Assembly (NCBI GenBank): GCA_963720725.1
Contig: CAVRGN010000008.1
Span: 186,001 to 250,000 of the forward strand
Source: Benzoatithermus sp963720725
Lineage (GTDB): Bacteria; Pseudomonadota; Alphaproteobacteria; Geminicoccales; Geminicoccaceae
DNA length: 64,000 nt
Direction of reading: 5' to 3'
This document shows, in pieces, positions 18,544 to 27,855 of this stretch. Position 1 is the stretch's first letter. Every line of letters starts with the position of its first letter. The notes below the pieces were generated by a model that had not been told where the DNA came from, searched no databases, and was given only the letters and a program-made list of their open reading frames with translations. The translations under genes and the position numbers were made by a program.

Positions 18544-19890
18544 ATGAGCTTCACCACCGAAGGCGGCCGCACGGGCAGATGGCCCTGGCTGTTGCTGGCC
18601 GCAACGGCCGTGATCCTCGGCTGCCTCGCCGCGTGGCCGATCCGGGCCGAGGTGCCGGTCCGGGTGGTCCGCTTCGGCGACATCCAGCCGCGCGGAGCCG
18701 GGATCGACAACACCTTCGAGTCGATCGGCTTCGATCCTGCCCAACGGGTCTACATCGCCTTGTGCAACCCGAAGGAGAAGCCCGGCGTCGGTAACTGCTA
18801 CATGTTCAGCTGGGACCCGAAAACCGGCACGCGCCGCTACTACGACAATTACCTGGATGCGGCTCGCCGCGCCGACAATCTGGGCCCGAACAAGTACTGG
18901 GACAAACCCGAGACCCTGGTGAAGGGCCACACCCACCTCTGGTACATGAAGGGCCAGATGTGGATGGGCACCATGAACGTTCATGGCTACGACGACCGGA
19001 CCTACATCCGCGGCGTCCACCTCATGGCGCTCAACCTGACGACCGGCGAGCTCACCGACCACGCTCAATGGCAACCCATGGGCGTGTTCCACCCGTTGGG
19101 CGGAACCTACACGCTGGAAGTGCTGCCGTCGCGCAATCTGGTCGTCAGCATCGGGGTGCCGAACTGCACGATCATCACCTACAACCCGACCACCCGCGTC
19201 ACCAAGCGGACGCCCGGCGTGGTGCGGGAGGACAATCCGCAGCTCTCGGGCCGCGACATGACATTGCTGGCGGGTGGGAACCTGCTCTACCAATGCGGCT
19301 CCGGCACCACGCCGTTCGGTCTCTACAACGTGGTCACCGGGAAGAACGAGAAGCTCGACTTCCACGTCGGGAAACCGCTCTCGCTCGGCTACGCCCGTAC
19401 CGCCGACCGCAAATCGGCCTATATCAACGACAATGCCAGCATCTACCGCTTCAGCCTCGCGACCAAGAGCGGGACCCGCCTCGGTTCGCTGGTCGCCGGC
19501 GGCGGCGGCAACCAGGTCTCCCCGGTCAACCTCTCACTGGACCAGCGCAAGCTGTACTACGTGATCAACCAGGCCGGCGGCGACAACGGACCCTATGTCG
19601 ACGATCTCTACGAGTACAATCTCGACACCGGCGTGCGCACCCTGCTCATGAACCTGAAGGCCGCCGTCGGCGGCGGGGTCAAGTTCTCCGGCTCCCACAT
19701 GATGGGCTCGAACGGCAAGCTCTACCTCGCGTTCCAGGGCGCGGTGAAGCCGGGCATCATCGAGATCGATCTGTCGGGGCCCGCACGGGCGCCGGCTCCG
19801 CGTAGTGCTCATGGCGTTGCCCGCGGTGGCATTGCAGCATGCGACCGCAACACGAGACCAAGAGCTTGGCCAATTGAAGATCAAGGCTGA
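18544..19890 (+). CDS. Exported beta-propeller-like protein of unknown function
   Basis: A 448-residue protein with an N-terminal membrane anchor or signal (residues ~13-35, WPWLLLAATAVILGCLAAWPIRA). The rest shows repeated four-stranded blade-like segments, each ending in a polar turn (for example NCYMFSWDPKTGTRRYYDNYL, IYRFSLATKSGTRLGSL, LYEYNLDTGVRTLLMNL). This suggests a six- or seven-bladed propeller. I do not recognise a catalytic family. A GGAGG site precedes the ATG. The last ~35 residues are Pro/Arg-rich and may reflect a late frame slip. It probably forms an operon with the preceding sulfatase. Confidence 0.65.
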   Translation: MSFTTEGGRTGRWPWLLLAATAVILGCLAAWPIRAEVPVRVVRFGDIQPRGAGIDNTFESIGFDPAQRVYIALCNPKEKPGVGNCYMFSWDPKTGTRRYYDNYLDAARRADNLGPNKYWDKPETLVKGHTHLWYMKGQMWMGTMNVHGYDDRTYIRGVHLMALNLTTGELTDHAQWQPMGVFHPLGGTYTLEVLPSRNLVVSIGVPNCTIITYNPTTRVTKRTPGVVREDNPQLSGRDMTLLAGGNLLYQCGSGTTPFGLYNVVTGKNEKLDFHVGKPLSLGYARTADRKSAYINDNASIYRFSLATKSGTRLGSLVAGGGGNQVSPVNLSLDQRKLYYVINQAGGDNGPYVDDLYEYNLDTGVRTLLMNLKAAVGGGVKFSGSHMMGSNGKLYLAFQGAVKPGIIEIDLSGPARAPAPRSAHGVARGGIAACDRNTRPRAWPIEDQG

Positions 19891-19999
19891 TCAGCTTGGA
19901 CCGCTCAAGTGACGTCAGCGTCAGCGTTTTGGCCCGCGCCAGGGGTACACAAGAGCGCGGACGGTACACGAGTGAACGGCACGTCCCGATTCGCCTGGG

Positions 20000-20021
20000 C
20001 CACCAACCTCGGAGTTGGTGG
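20000..20021. terminator. Hairpin in the convergent gap before the second sulfatase
   Basis: A perfect 8-bp stem (CCACCAAC with GTTGGTGG) around a six-base loop lies in the 259-bp gap between the beta-propeller gene and the convergent sulfatase. There is no T-run. It is a plausible transcript end but could be fortuitous. Confidence 0.35.
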
Positions 20022-20149
20022 TGGTGGCATTATGTCGGAAACGGACGGCCTTCGGTCGGAAAGGTTCAGCTGGCTCCAGCCGATGCAATCATATCACATG
20101 ACGGCAGGACCCTGCAGGAGACACAAGCACAGGCCCGACATCGCTACAC

Positions 20150-21367
20150 TCATTGGTGTAAGTTAGCTCGCCAATTGACAAGTGCCGTCTTCATCGTCGC
20201 CACTAAGGTAGAATTTTTCGCGGCCAGATTTTGTTTCTCTCCCTGGTCACGCGCCAGGTCGAACAACTGCGTTGTTGTGCCCTTGACGTAGAGCTTCCAA
20301 GGGCCTTGGCGCATGCCATGTTGATCGCCGGCTTTGAGGTCGGGTCCGTTCCACCAGAACAGGGTTCGCGTAGGAAGCGATCCGCCAGCCAATGCCGCAC
20401 GCACGTCCGTGCCATCGAAGCCGCGGTTTGGCCATGGTGCCCCCACGGCGTGGAGCAACGTCGGCATGACATCCACTATCGACATGGTCTGATAGCTGAC
20501 TGTGTTGGCCTTGGTCACTCCGGGCCAGCGGACGATCGCGGGCACTCTGTGCCCCCCCTCATAGACAGAAAACTTCCAATCCCGAAGCGGACCATTGCTC
20601 CCAAGACGAGTGGCGCCGTTGTCCGACATGAAAATCACGATCGTATTGGGGGCCAAGTTCAGGGTATCCAGCCGAGCCAGTATTTGCCCCGTCCCATCGT
20701 CCATCGCCTGGATCATCTGCGGTCGATGAGCGTTGTCGTAGTGCCCGGGAGGATCGTTCGGTCCCTGAATAGGGCCGTGTGGGGCTTGCCAGGATACCTG
20801 CAGGAACCACGAGTGGGTGGCATTCTTTGAGATGAAATTAAGAGCCTCGCGTGTGAAAGCATAAGTCGAGTATTCATTGCCCGTTACAACATCGCGATTG
20901 CGTCTCCACCCACAACTAGCCGGCTTGCCCACATAATCACAGCCACCAACAAGAAAGCCATAAAAATATTGGAAGCCGTAGTCCAGGGGATTGGTTCCGC
21001 CGATATGGCTCTTGCCGATCAGGGCGGTGGCATAACCAAACTTCGTCAGCGATTTTGCGATAGTCTCTTCGGATCTGGGCAGTTGAATGTTGTGATCATG
21101 CGTTACATTGAAGCCAGGGATTCGCTGCGGGTATCGTCCCGTGGCAAGGCCAAGACGACTTGGCGTGCAAACCGGACTGCTTTGGAAGTCCCGAAGAATA
21201 ACTCCACTTCGAGCAAGTTTGTCCAACGCTTTTGTCTGCATAGTGCCACCATTAAAGCTTACATCACCATACCCCAAATCATCGGCAACGAAGATCAAGA
21301 TATTAGGCTTTGCTTCTGCGATTGCTGCATACAAGCTCAGCAAAATGAGTATTGCAAAGGTCTTCAT
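20150..21367 (-). CDS. Exported sulfatase (Cys-type), low-GC
   Basis: A 405-residue sulfatase with its own signal peptide (MKTFAILILLSLYAAIAEA). The start is supported by AGGGGAGCTGCGAA upstream; an earlier ATG lacks this. ILIFVADDLGYGDVSFNG holds the metal-binding DD, and the modification motif is C67-T-P-S-R71. ALIGKSHIGG and IVIFMSDNGATRLGSNGPLRDWKFSVYEGGHRVPAIVRWPG are conserved catalytic and C-terminal sulfatase segments. Codon use is much more AT-rich than in the rest of the window, so it was probably acquired separately from the first sulfatase. Substrate unknown; a sulfated polysaccharide is likely. Confidence 0.9.
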   Translation of the reverse strand: MKTFAILILLSLYAAIAEAKPNILIFVADDLGYGDVSFNGGTMQTKALDKLARSGVILRDFQSSPVCTPSRLGLATGRYPQRIPGFNVTHDHNIQLPRSEETIAKSLTKFGYATALIGKSHIGGTNPLDYGFQYFYGFLVGGCDYVGKPASCGWRRNRDVVTGNEYSTYAFTREALNFISKNATHSWFLQVSWQAPHGPIQGPNDPPGHYDNAHRPQMIQAMDDGTGQILARLDTLNLAPNTIVIFMSDNGATRLGSNGPLRDWKFSVYEGGHRVPAIVRWPGVTKANTVSYQTMSIVDVMPTLLHAVGAPWPNRGFDGTDVRAALAGGSLPTRTLFWWNGPDLKAGDQHGMRQGPWKLYVKGTTTQLFDLARDQGEKQNLAAKNSTLVATMKTALVNWRANLHQ

Positions 21368-21660
21368 TTCGCAGCTCCCCTTGGTAACATGGCCCACTGG
21401 CACTTGGTGCGCAGCAGGTAGAAGATCTGATTCAGCACTGTCCGCGGATCCGTGCGTGCAGCCGGCCGAGCGGGTAGGGCGGCGGCAGACGCAGCGCTAC
21501 CCGCGCGAACTTAGCATCGGGCAGGTCGCTGGCGTAGGCTTGGCAGGGCGCCCATATCTCGCTTGGGCGGAATCAGTTCGCCTAGCGGCGTCTCCTCCTT
21601 GGCACTCAAGATAGACATCGCAAATGTCTGATTTCGCTCTACGCCTGTTTCGGACTGACT

Positions 21661-22882
21661 TTACTTTCCGCTGAATACAATCAGCTGATAGGGACCCGGT
21701 CCAAGTTCCCACTTCGCATTGCTGACAAGAAAGGCGGCCCGATTTGTGTTATTCCAGTCAGGTATTGTAGTGACCACGTCACTTTCCCCGAGATAAATCT
21801 GTGGAAGATTTGTTGTATGATAGCTGACACCGTTGCCGTTATTGATTAGCATATAGTCGCGGAGGCGGGCATTCGAGCCCTGGGCGATATAAATATCAGG
21901 CCGGCCATCAAGATTGACATCACCGGCAGCAATGTCGCGGCCTTGATTGATTCGGAAGCTGTAGCTCATCTGCGGATGCTTTCCGCCTTGGTTCAGCCAG
22001 ATGGACAGACGCGTCGCCTCCAGGATGAGGAGATCGTTTCTGTGATCGCCGTTGACGTCGACGACATCGATCTCCTTGCTCTGCAGGCCCCTGTAGGCGG
22101 TCGAGTTGGTAATATCGACGAACGTGCCCTTGACGTTCTTTAATGTTCTCGTGGCGGTCGCCGTCGACATGCGCGAACAAACGAGGAGATCGGTCCAGCC
22201 GTCGCCGTCGATATCTGCCGCTTTGCCGCATTCGCCCCGGATTTCGGTGTTGACCGGCCCACCCTTCACTTCTGCGAAGCGGCCGCGAGTATTGCGATAG
22301 AGATGGCTGAGCAAGGCGGAAATGCCGCGAAGGACCGGCATCAACACGACAAGATCGAGCAAGCCGCACGGTGAAGTCGAGGAGCAGCGGGACGCGGCCG
22401 CGGCCATGGACGTCGGCGACACCCCATGCCAGAGCCACGACGATGAAGGTAGCGTTGGAGTCAGCAGGCACAGGGCGTTGTGGATACTCGCGCGTGCAGT
22501 TCCCCGACAAGCACCCGTCACGCAGAATAGGTCGGGCGGACCATCCGGCAGGCCCGCGCCGGTGGTACTGCCCAGGTCGGCGGCGGCGCAGCCGGTCGAC
22601 ATTCCAGGAAGCGCAGGCAGGGGGAAACCGCCCGTCGACATTGCGCATCAACGGCCAATTGCCACGTTGTGGGTCGACAGCAGGATGTCGAGCTGGTCGC
22701 CGTCGTAGTCAAAGATCGGCGCTCACCCTCCGTGTGGCTGAAGGTACGGAAATTCAAGCCCACCGCGGTGGCCACTCGCGCGCGAACGGGACGGCCGAGT
22801 GCGCGGGAAATGCGCCAAGCTCCGCCGCGCCAAGCAGGACGGCTGTCAGCGCAAAGCGAGTTGAGGAGCATCGCCGCATGAA
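21661..22882 (-). pseudogene. Exported FG-GAP/VCBS-repeat protein, several frameshifts
   Basis: The 3' two thirds are clear: GECGKAADIDGDGWTDLLVCSR, EIDVVDVNGDHRNDLLILEA and DIAAGDVNLDGRPDIYIAQG are successive FG-GAP/VCBS blades, each with the calcium-binding D-x-D/N-x-D-G pattern. The 5' part is spread over three frames between about 22330 and 22800, and a signal peptide (MRRCSSTRFALTAVLLGAAELGAFPAHSA) is readable at the start I chose. Such proteins fold as beta-propellers outside the cell and often accompany polysaccharide or adhesion functions. It lies just downstream of, and on the same strand as, the low-GC sulfatase. Confidence 0.7.
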
Positions 22883-23557
22883 TGAGCTTAGCGATTGCCT
22901 AGGGGCCGGAGTAATTCCCGGCGATAGTGCCTGTAGGACAACCTTAGACATCTCCGTCCGATCCATTGAAATGCTTCCAGTATAGACGACGCAGACGGCT
23001 ACTAGAGGCCGCCCACGTCGACGTTATAGAGGTTTTTTTTGTAGCATGGACCGCGGGGGGCTCGCAATGATCTCAATCAACTGCATTGAAAAAAAGTGTT
23101 GGTCAGCGGTTAGTGACACCGGTCAGGCGTTGTGCTGCTCCAGCAGCCGGTTCCGACGGCCGCGGAGCGTGCGGATGGCCCTGGGGAACGCAGACTGCGG
23201 CGAGGTATCGGTCTGAAAAAGGCAAACTCCGAATGCGCGCCGCGGTGGCCGCGCCTTCCCCTCCGGTCCGGCATTAACTGGCTGCTTACAAACTGATCGG
23301 ATCGAGGGCGTGGCTGTCACTGGCTGACGACAGCGGATCCACACGGCCGGATCAGCTTCGTGTCCCGCTTCACCCCACGCCAGCAGCGAACGCCGTGGTC
23401 GAGCGACTGGTCAATGCGCGCACCTATAGCGCCGCACCGGTACCAGAGCCCATATCCAGACGGCAAAACGCCAAGCGAACAAAGGTTCGGGAATATAACC
23501 ACTGCGTTGGCGTCTACCACGAGATCGCATGCAGCGGTTGTACAGTGGTGGGTCAGA
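22883..23557. other. AT-richer intergenic stretch, no recognisable gene
   Basis: This gap separates the divergent FG-GAP gene and the Tat-exported protein gene. It contains a run of eight T at about 23031-23038 and an A-run near 23090, both unusual for this genome, and otherwise only short chance frames. Promoters for both flanking genes should lie here; I cannot place them exactly. Confidence 0.4.
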
Positions 23558-24823
23558 TGAATCAGAATGACGCGAACGACCGCGCGGAGAATGAAGTCAA
23601 ACTTCACAACCTGGCGCCGGCCGACGCAGCCACCAGCCGGCGCGAATTGTTGATGGCCTCAGCGCGAGCCTCGCTGTTGTTGGTCGGGTCCGCGGGCGGT
23701 TTGGCGTTCCCGTCGCCGGCCTCGGCCGGTCCGGCGGAGCTTTTCCTCAACCCCTTCAACAAGCTGTCGGCACATCATCGGCCAGTGGGCATGGGTGCCA
23801 GGGGACGGGACGCGATCAACCGTCCGGACCTCTACATGGCATCCCGGGCACCACGGGACCCGCGACGCGAGGGCGAATGGCAAACGTCACCTCGGTTAAC
23901 CTGCAAGGCGCAGTCGGCATCAAGTTCACGCACCAGGTTTCCGCGAGGGATCCGTTTCGCCTGATCGGCCGCGCATCCAACTCGTTACCGGGCTCTGCTT
24001 TGCCCTTCTCTTGCCGGATGCCCGCTGGCGTCGTTTATCCGCCCGAACTGCCCGAGCCCAAAGACTGCAACGTCTACTTCTATCCACGGGACGGCCTCCG
24101 GCAGGACATGGGTGATCTGTTCAATCAGTTCCGATATCGTGACAGTCGGGCCCAGCATCACCGGGCGTACGGCCTGGGCGGTCTCGACCATGGCGGTGCC
24201 ACGGACGGCGGTGACGCTGGGACCAGCGCCAGCAAGTTGCGGTGGCCGAGCTCGATGCTGCGCTATCACGAGCTCGCGGGCGCCAATCCGGCGCCGATCA
24301 CTCACTGCCTGAACGTACTGGCGACGCGAAAGAATGCTCCGGCGGCCGCGCACATTCTCGCAAAGAGAAGGGTTTGGCCAGCCTACAGTATTGACAGCAG
24401 CGCGAGGCAGCCCGGGGAGAACCTCGGCGACATTCCCTACGGCACCCGGTTCGTCATCCGCTGGCAGGACCGGGGCCTGCGCAACAACTCGGCGCTGAAC
24501 CTGACCGCGCGGGGCAGGGCGCTGTTCGACTGCCTTCTCTACTACGGCTTCTACGTGGTCGACGGTGCCAATGGGCAGGCGTCAATGGTGGCGGCCTCAT
24601 CGGCTTTCGCCACGACCAGGCCCCGACGCCGACGGGCGAATGGCCTAAGCCATTGAAGGACGAGGTGGTGGGCGCACTCCGGAGGCTCGTGCCGCTCTGC
24701 TGGCCGGTGAGATATGTCCGCTCGGAAGCCTTCGAGAGCGAGATGCACAATAACGGTCTACCGTATGCCAGCGGCGGTGGGCCGATCGGGCCAGGGGCGC
24801 GCAACAGCGCCTGGGACGCCTAA
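23558..24823 (+). pseudogene. Tat-exported protein of unknown function, several frameshifts
   Basis: The start MNQNDANDRAENEVKLHN leads into SRRELLMASARASLLLVGSAGG, a Tat-type signal, then GPAELFLNPFNKLSAHHRPVG. This last motif recurs at the mature start of large uncharacterised exported proteins, as far as I recall. Later frames give YNVYFYPRDG-like, HRAYGLGGLDHGG, IPYGTRFVIRWQDRGLRNNSALNLTARGRALFDCLLYYGFYVVDGA and finally NNGLPYASGGGPIGPGARNSAWDA before a TAA at 24821. At least three frame changes are needed (about 23880, 24050 and 24600). A protein of ~420 residues, possibly carbohydrate-active, is inferred, but no catalytic family can be named. Confidence 0.5.
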
Positions 24824-25000
24824 CTCGACCTCCGTCAGGCCGGTCCGACGACGGAGCGACGAAGGGCAGAGAAGCACTTCGCGGGCCGCCCGGCGCCTGA
24901 TAGGCATCTTCCAGGTAGGCTGGCGCGGGATGTGACATCGATCACGCCGAAACGACACGCAGGCGCTATGGTGGCGCAGGCACTCGGGTGGATTTGGATA

Positions 25001-25483
25001 ATGGGCCGGCGACGGTTCGGGATTTCCCTGCTCCTGGCAGCGGCGTTGCTCGCTTCGCCGCAGGCGGTCGCGGGCAGGCGGGTCCTGGACGGCCTCGCCA
25101 CCGTCCAGGGCGACGGCTCGCTGCGCGTCGGCGGCGAGACCGTCTACCTCTACGGCGTCTACCTTCCCCAGCTCGAGCGCACCTGCCGGACGTTCGTACG
25201 GCCGCCTCGATGCGGCGCGCCGTCGGTTCTGGTGCTGGACGATCTCGTCGACGGCTTCGTTCGCTGCCAAGTCGTGCGCCAGGGCCGGGATGCCGTCCAG
25301 GGCATCTGCACCCAGGCCGGGCGCGACCTGTTCGGCCCGCGCGAGGACATTGCCGCCACGCTGGTGAGCCGGGGCTGGGCCCTGGCCGCCGACAATGCTC
25401 CCGCGCAATATCGGGCGCTCGAGCAGCTCGCCAAGTCGCGCGAGGTCGGCCTCTGGGGCCCGAAGATCCTCAATCTGCGCTGA
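25001..25483 (+). CDS. Exported thermonuclease-like (SNase-fold) protein
   Basis: A 160-residue protein with a signal peptide (MGRRRFGISLLLAAALLASPQAVAG); an upstream ATG at 24968 is an alternative start. The mature part resembles staphylococcal-nuclease-like proteins: VQGDGSLRVGGETVYLYGVYLPQLERTC corresponds to the strand with G-x-x-V-R-L-x-G-I, and SRGWALAADNAPAQYRALEQLAKSREVGLWG is the typical C-terminal helix. The arginine and glutamate residues expected for phosphodiester cleavage are not clearly in place, so it may be a non-catalytic homologue. It converges on fhs with a 19-base gap. Confidence 0.72.
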   Translation: MGRRRFGISLLLAAALLASPQAVAGRRVLDGLATVQGDGSLRVGGETVYLYGVYLPQLERTCRTFVRPPRCGAPSVLVLDDLVDGFVRCQVVRQGRDAVQGICTQAGRDLFGPREDIAATLVSRGWALAADNAPAQYRALEQLAKSREVGLWGPKILNLR

Positions 25484-25502
25484 CCCGCCAAGCGCTGCCG
25501 GC

Positions 25503-27195
25503 CTAGAACAGCCCCTCGATCTGACCGCTCGCGTCGAGGCGGATGCGCTCCGCCGCCGGCACCCTGGGCAAGCCGGGCATCCGCATGATCTCGCCGCAGA
25601 CCACCACCAGGAACTCGGCCCCGCCGGCGAGCGCCAGCTCGCGGATCGGCACGACATGCCCCGAAGGTGCGCCCTTGCAGGTTGGGATCGGTCGAGAAGC
25701 TGTACTGGGTCTTGGCGACGCAGATCGGGAAGTGGCCGTAGCCGGCGGCCTGGAACTCCTTGAACTGGTCGCGCACGCGCTGGTCGGCGATGACGTCCTC
25801 GGCGTCGTAGATCTCGCGCGCGATCGTGCGCACCTTGTCCCAGAGCGGCATCTCGTCGGGGTAGAGGTGCCTGAAGCCGCGGCCGTCCCTGGGATGCGGC
25901 GCCTCGCACAGCTCGACCACGTGGCGGGCGAGCTCCTCGGTGCCGGCCGAGCCCCTGGCCCAGTGCTCGCAGACGAAGGCCTCGACCCCGAGATCGTCGC
26001 GGCAGTGGTTGCGGATCAGCTCGTGCTCGGCCTCGGTGTCGGTGCCGAAGCGGTTGATCGCGACCACCGCGGGCACGCCGAACTTGCGCACGTTGCGCAC
26101 GTGGCGGTCGAGGTTGGCCAGACCCTTCTTGAGTGCCGCCAGATCCTCCTTGCCCAGCGCATCCTTGGTGACGCCGCCATGCATCTTGAGCGCACGGACG
26201 GTGGCGACGATGACCGCCGCCTCGGGCGTCAGGCCGGCCTTGCGGCACTTGATGTCGAAGAACTTCTCGGCCCCGAGATCGGCGCCGAAGCCGGCCTCGG
26301 TGACCACGTAGTCGCCGAGCTTGAGGGCGGTGCGCGTCGCCATGGCGGAGTTGCAGCCATGGGCGATGTTGGCGAAGGGACCGCCATGGACGAAGGCGGG
26401 GTTGCCTTCCAGCGTCTGGACGAGGTTCGGGGCGAGGGCGTCCTTGAGCAGGACGGTCATCGCGCCGGCTGCCTGCAGATCGGCGCAATGCACCGGCTTG
26501 CGATCGCGGGTGTAGCCCGCGATCATCTTGCCCAGCCGCTGCTCGAGATCCTCGAGGCCCGTGGCGAGGCAGAAGACGGCCATGACCTCGGAGGCCACGG
26601 TGATGTCGAAGCCGTCCTCGCGCGGGAAGCCGTTGGCGACCCCGCCCAGCGAGGAGACGATCTGGCGCAGCGAGCGGTCGTTCATGTCGATCGCCCGGCG
26701 CCAGGCGATCCGGCGCTCGTCCAGGGCCAGGGAGTTGCCCCAGTAGATGTGGTTGTCGAGCATCGCCGACAGCAGGTTGTGGGCGCTGCCGATGGCGTGG
26801 AAGTCGCCGGTGAAGTGCAGGTTGATCTGCTCCATCGGCACCACCTGCGCGTAGCCGCCGCCGGCGGCCCCGCCCTTCATGCCGAAGCAGGGGCCGAGCG
26901 ATGGCTCGCGCAGAGCGATCACCGCCTTCTTGCCGATCCGGTTCAGCCCGTCGCCCAGGCCGACCGTGGTCGTGGTCTTGCCCTCGCCGGCCGGGGTCGG
27001 GTTGATCGCGGTGACCAGGACCAGATGGCCGTCCGGCCGGTCCTGCTGCTGCCCGATCCAGCCGAGATCCAGCTTGGCGATATGGCGGCCGTAATGGACC
27101 AGCGCCTCGTCGGGGATGCCCACCCGCTCGGCCACGGCCTCGATCGGCTTCAGCTCGGCCGCGCGCGCGATCTCGATGTCCGACGGAACGCTCAT
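25503..27195 (-). CDS. fhs: Formate-tetrahydrofolate ligase, frameshifted near the 3' end
   Basis: Makes 10-formyl-tetrahydrofolate from formate, THF and ATP; cytosolic homotetramer. The ATP loop PTPAGEGKTTTTVGLGDGL is at residues ~66-84, followed by REPSLGPCFGMKGGAAGGGYAQV, a family hallmark, and VVAINRFGTDTEAE. Near 25670 the frame shifts; the natural end PIRELALAGGAEFLVVVCGEIMRMPGLPRVPAAERIRLD and GLF-stop follows in the neighbouring frame. Repaired length is ~562 residues, as expected. It is the last gene after soxBDAG on this strand (27 bases from the gamma subunit), linking methyl-group oxidation to the folate C1 pool. GGGAG lies upstream of the ATG. Confidence 0.93.
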
Positions 27196-27222
27196 CCCTG
27201 CTCCCTCACATTCTGGCGGCGG

Positions 27223-27855
27223 TCAGAGCGCCACGAGCGCGTCCGAACCGGCCTGCCTCCCGCCGAACTCCTGCATCGCGTCGACCAGGCAAGTCCAGAC
27301 ATAATCCGCGCTGGCGCTGTCGGCGAGCAGGTGCCACGCGGGCAGGGGCGTGTCGTCGCGGATCACGATCACCGACAGGCGCACGGCCTGCGTCTGCGCC
27401 ACCGCGAACGGCGCGAAGCGGTCGATACGGAAGTCGATGCCGCACAGCTTGGCGAACATCGCCGGGACGTGGCGGCCGGTGAGCAGGAACCAGCAATGGC
27501 TCTCGGCGCGCGGGACCGGATAGCCGCGCGGGGCCGCCGGATCGCGGCCCTCGGGCCAAGCCAGGTCGAGCCGGTCGATCAGCCCGCCGCCACCCGACCA
27601 GGGCGCCAGCAGCAGAACCTCGCGGGGGGCGAGACGGGCGAGGAGCGTGCCGTCGTCCTGACGGCGCGCCCGATTGGTGTCGGGCAGGAGGACGCCCTGG
27701 GCTTCCAGCCATTCGGGCGTGCCGCGACCCTTGAAGCCCGAGCGCGGCACGAGGCACAGGTCGACCAGGGCAAGCTCGGCGAGCGCGGCCCTGTCGGCGC
27801 CGTCCGGGGCGGGCGCGTGGACGAAGCTGCGGCGCGGGGCGGTCACGGGGCTCAC
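27223..27855 (-). CDS. soxG: Sarcosine oxidase / N-methylglutamate dehydrogenase gamma subunit
   Basis: A 210-residue gamma subunit of a heterotetrameric methylamino-acid oxidoreductase. The GTG start overlaps the alpha-subunit stop by four bases (GTGA). The protein has the small GcvT-like fold: DLCLVPRSGFKGRGTPEWLEAQG near residue 30, PREVLLLAP in the middle and SHCWFLLTGRHVPAMFAKLCGIDFR near residue 125. It packs on the alpha subunit. By context it may equally be mgdD of the N-methylglutamate pathway, because genes for the synthesis of that intermediate lie across the regulator. Confidence 0.82.
   Translation of the reverse strand: MSPVTAPRRSFVHAPAPDGADRAALAELALVDLCLVPRSGFKGRGTPEWLEAQGVLLPDTNRARRQDDGTLLARLAPREVLLLAPWSGGGGLIDRLDLAWPEGRDPAAPRGYPVPRAESHCWFLLTGRHVPAMFAKLCGIDFRIDRFAPFAVAQTQAVRLSVIVIRDDTPLPAWHLLADSASADYVWTCLVDAMQEFGGRQAGSDALVAL

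Noticed and set aside
17249..19365. Long minus-strand frames under the first sulfatase and propeller genes
   Set aside because: Shadow frames of well-supported plus-strand genes.
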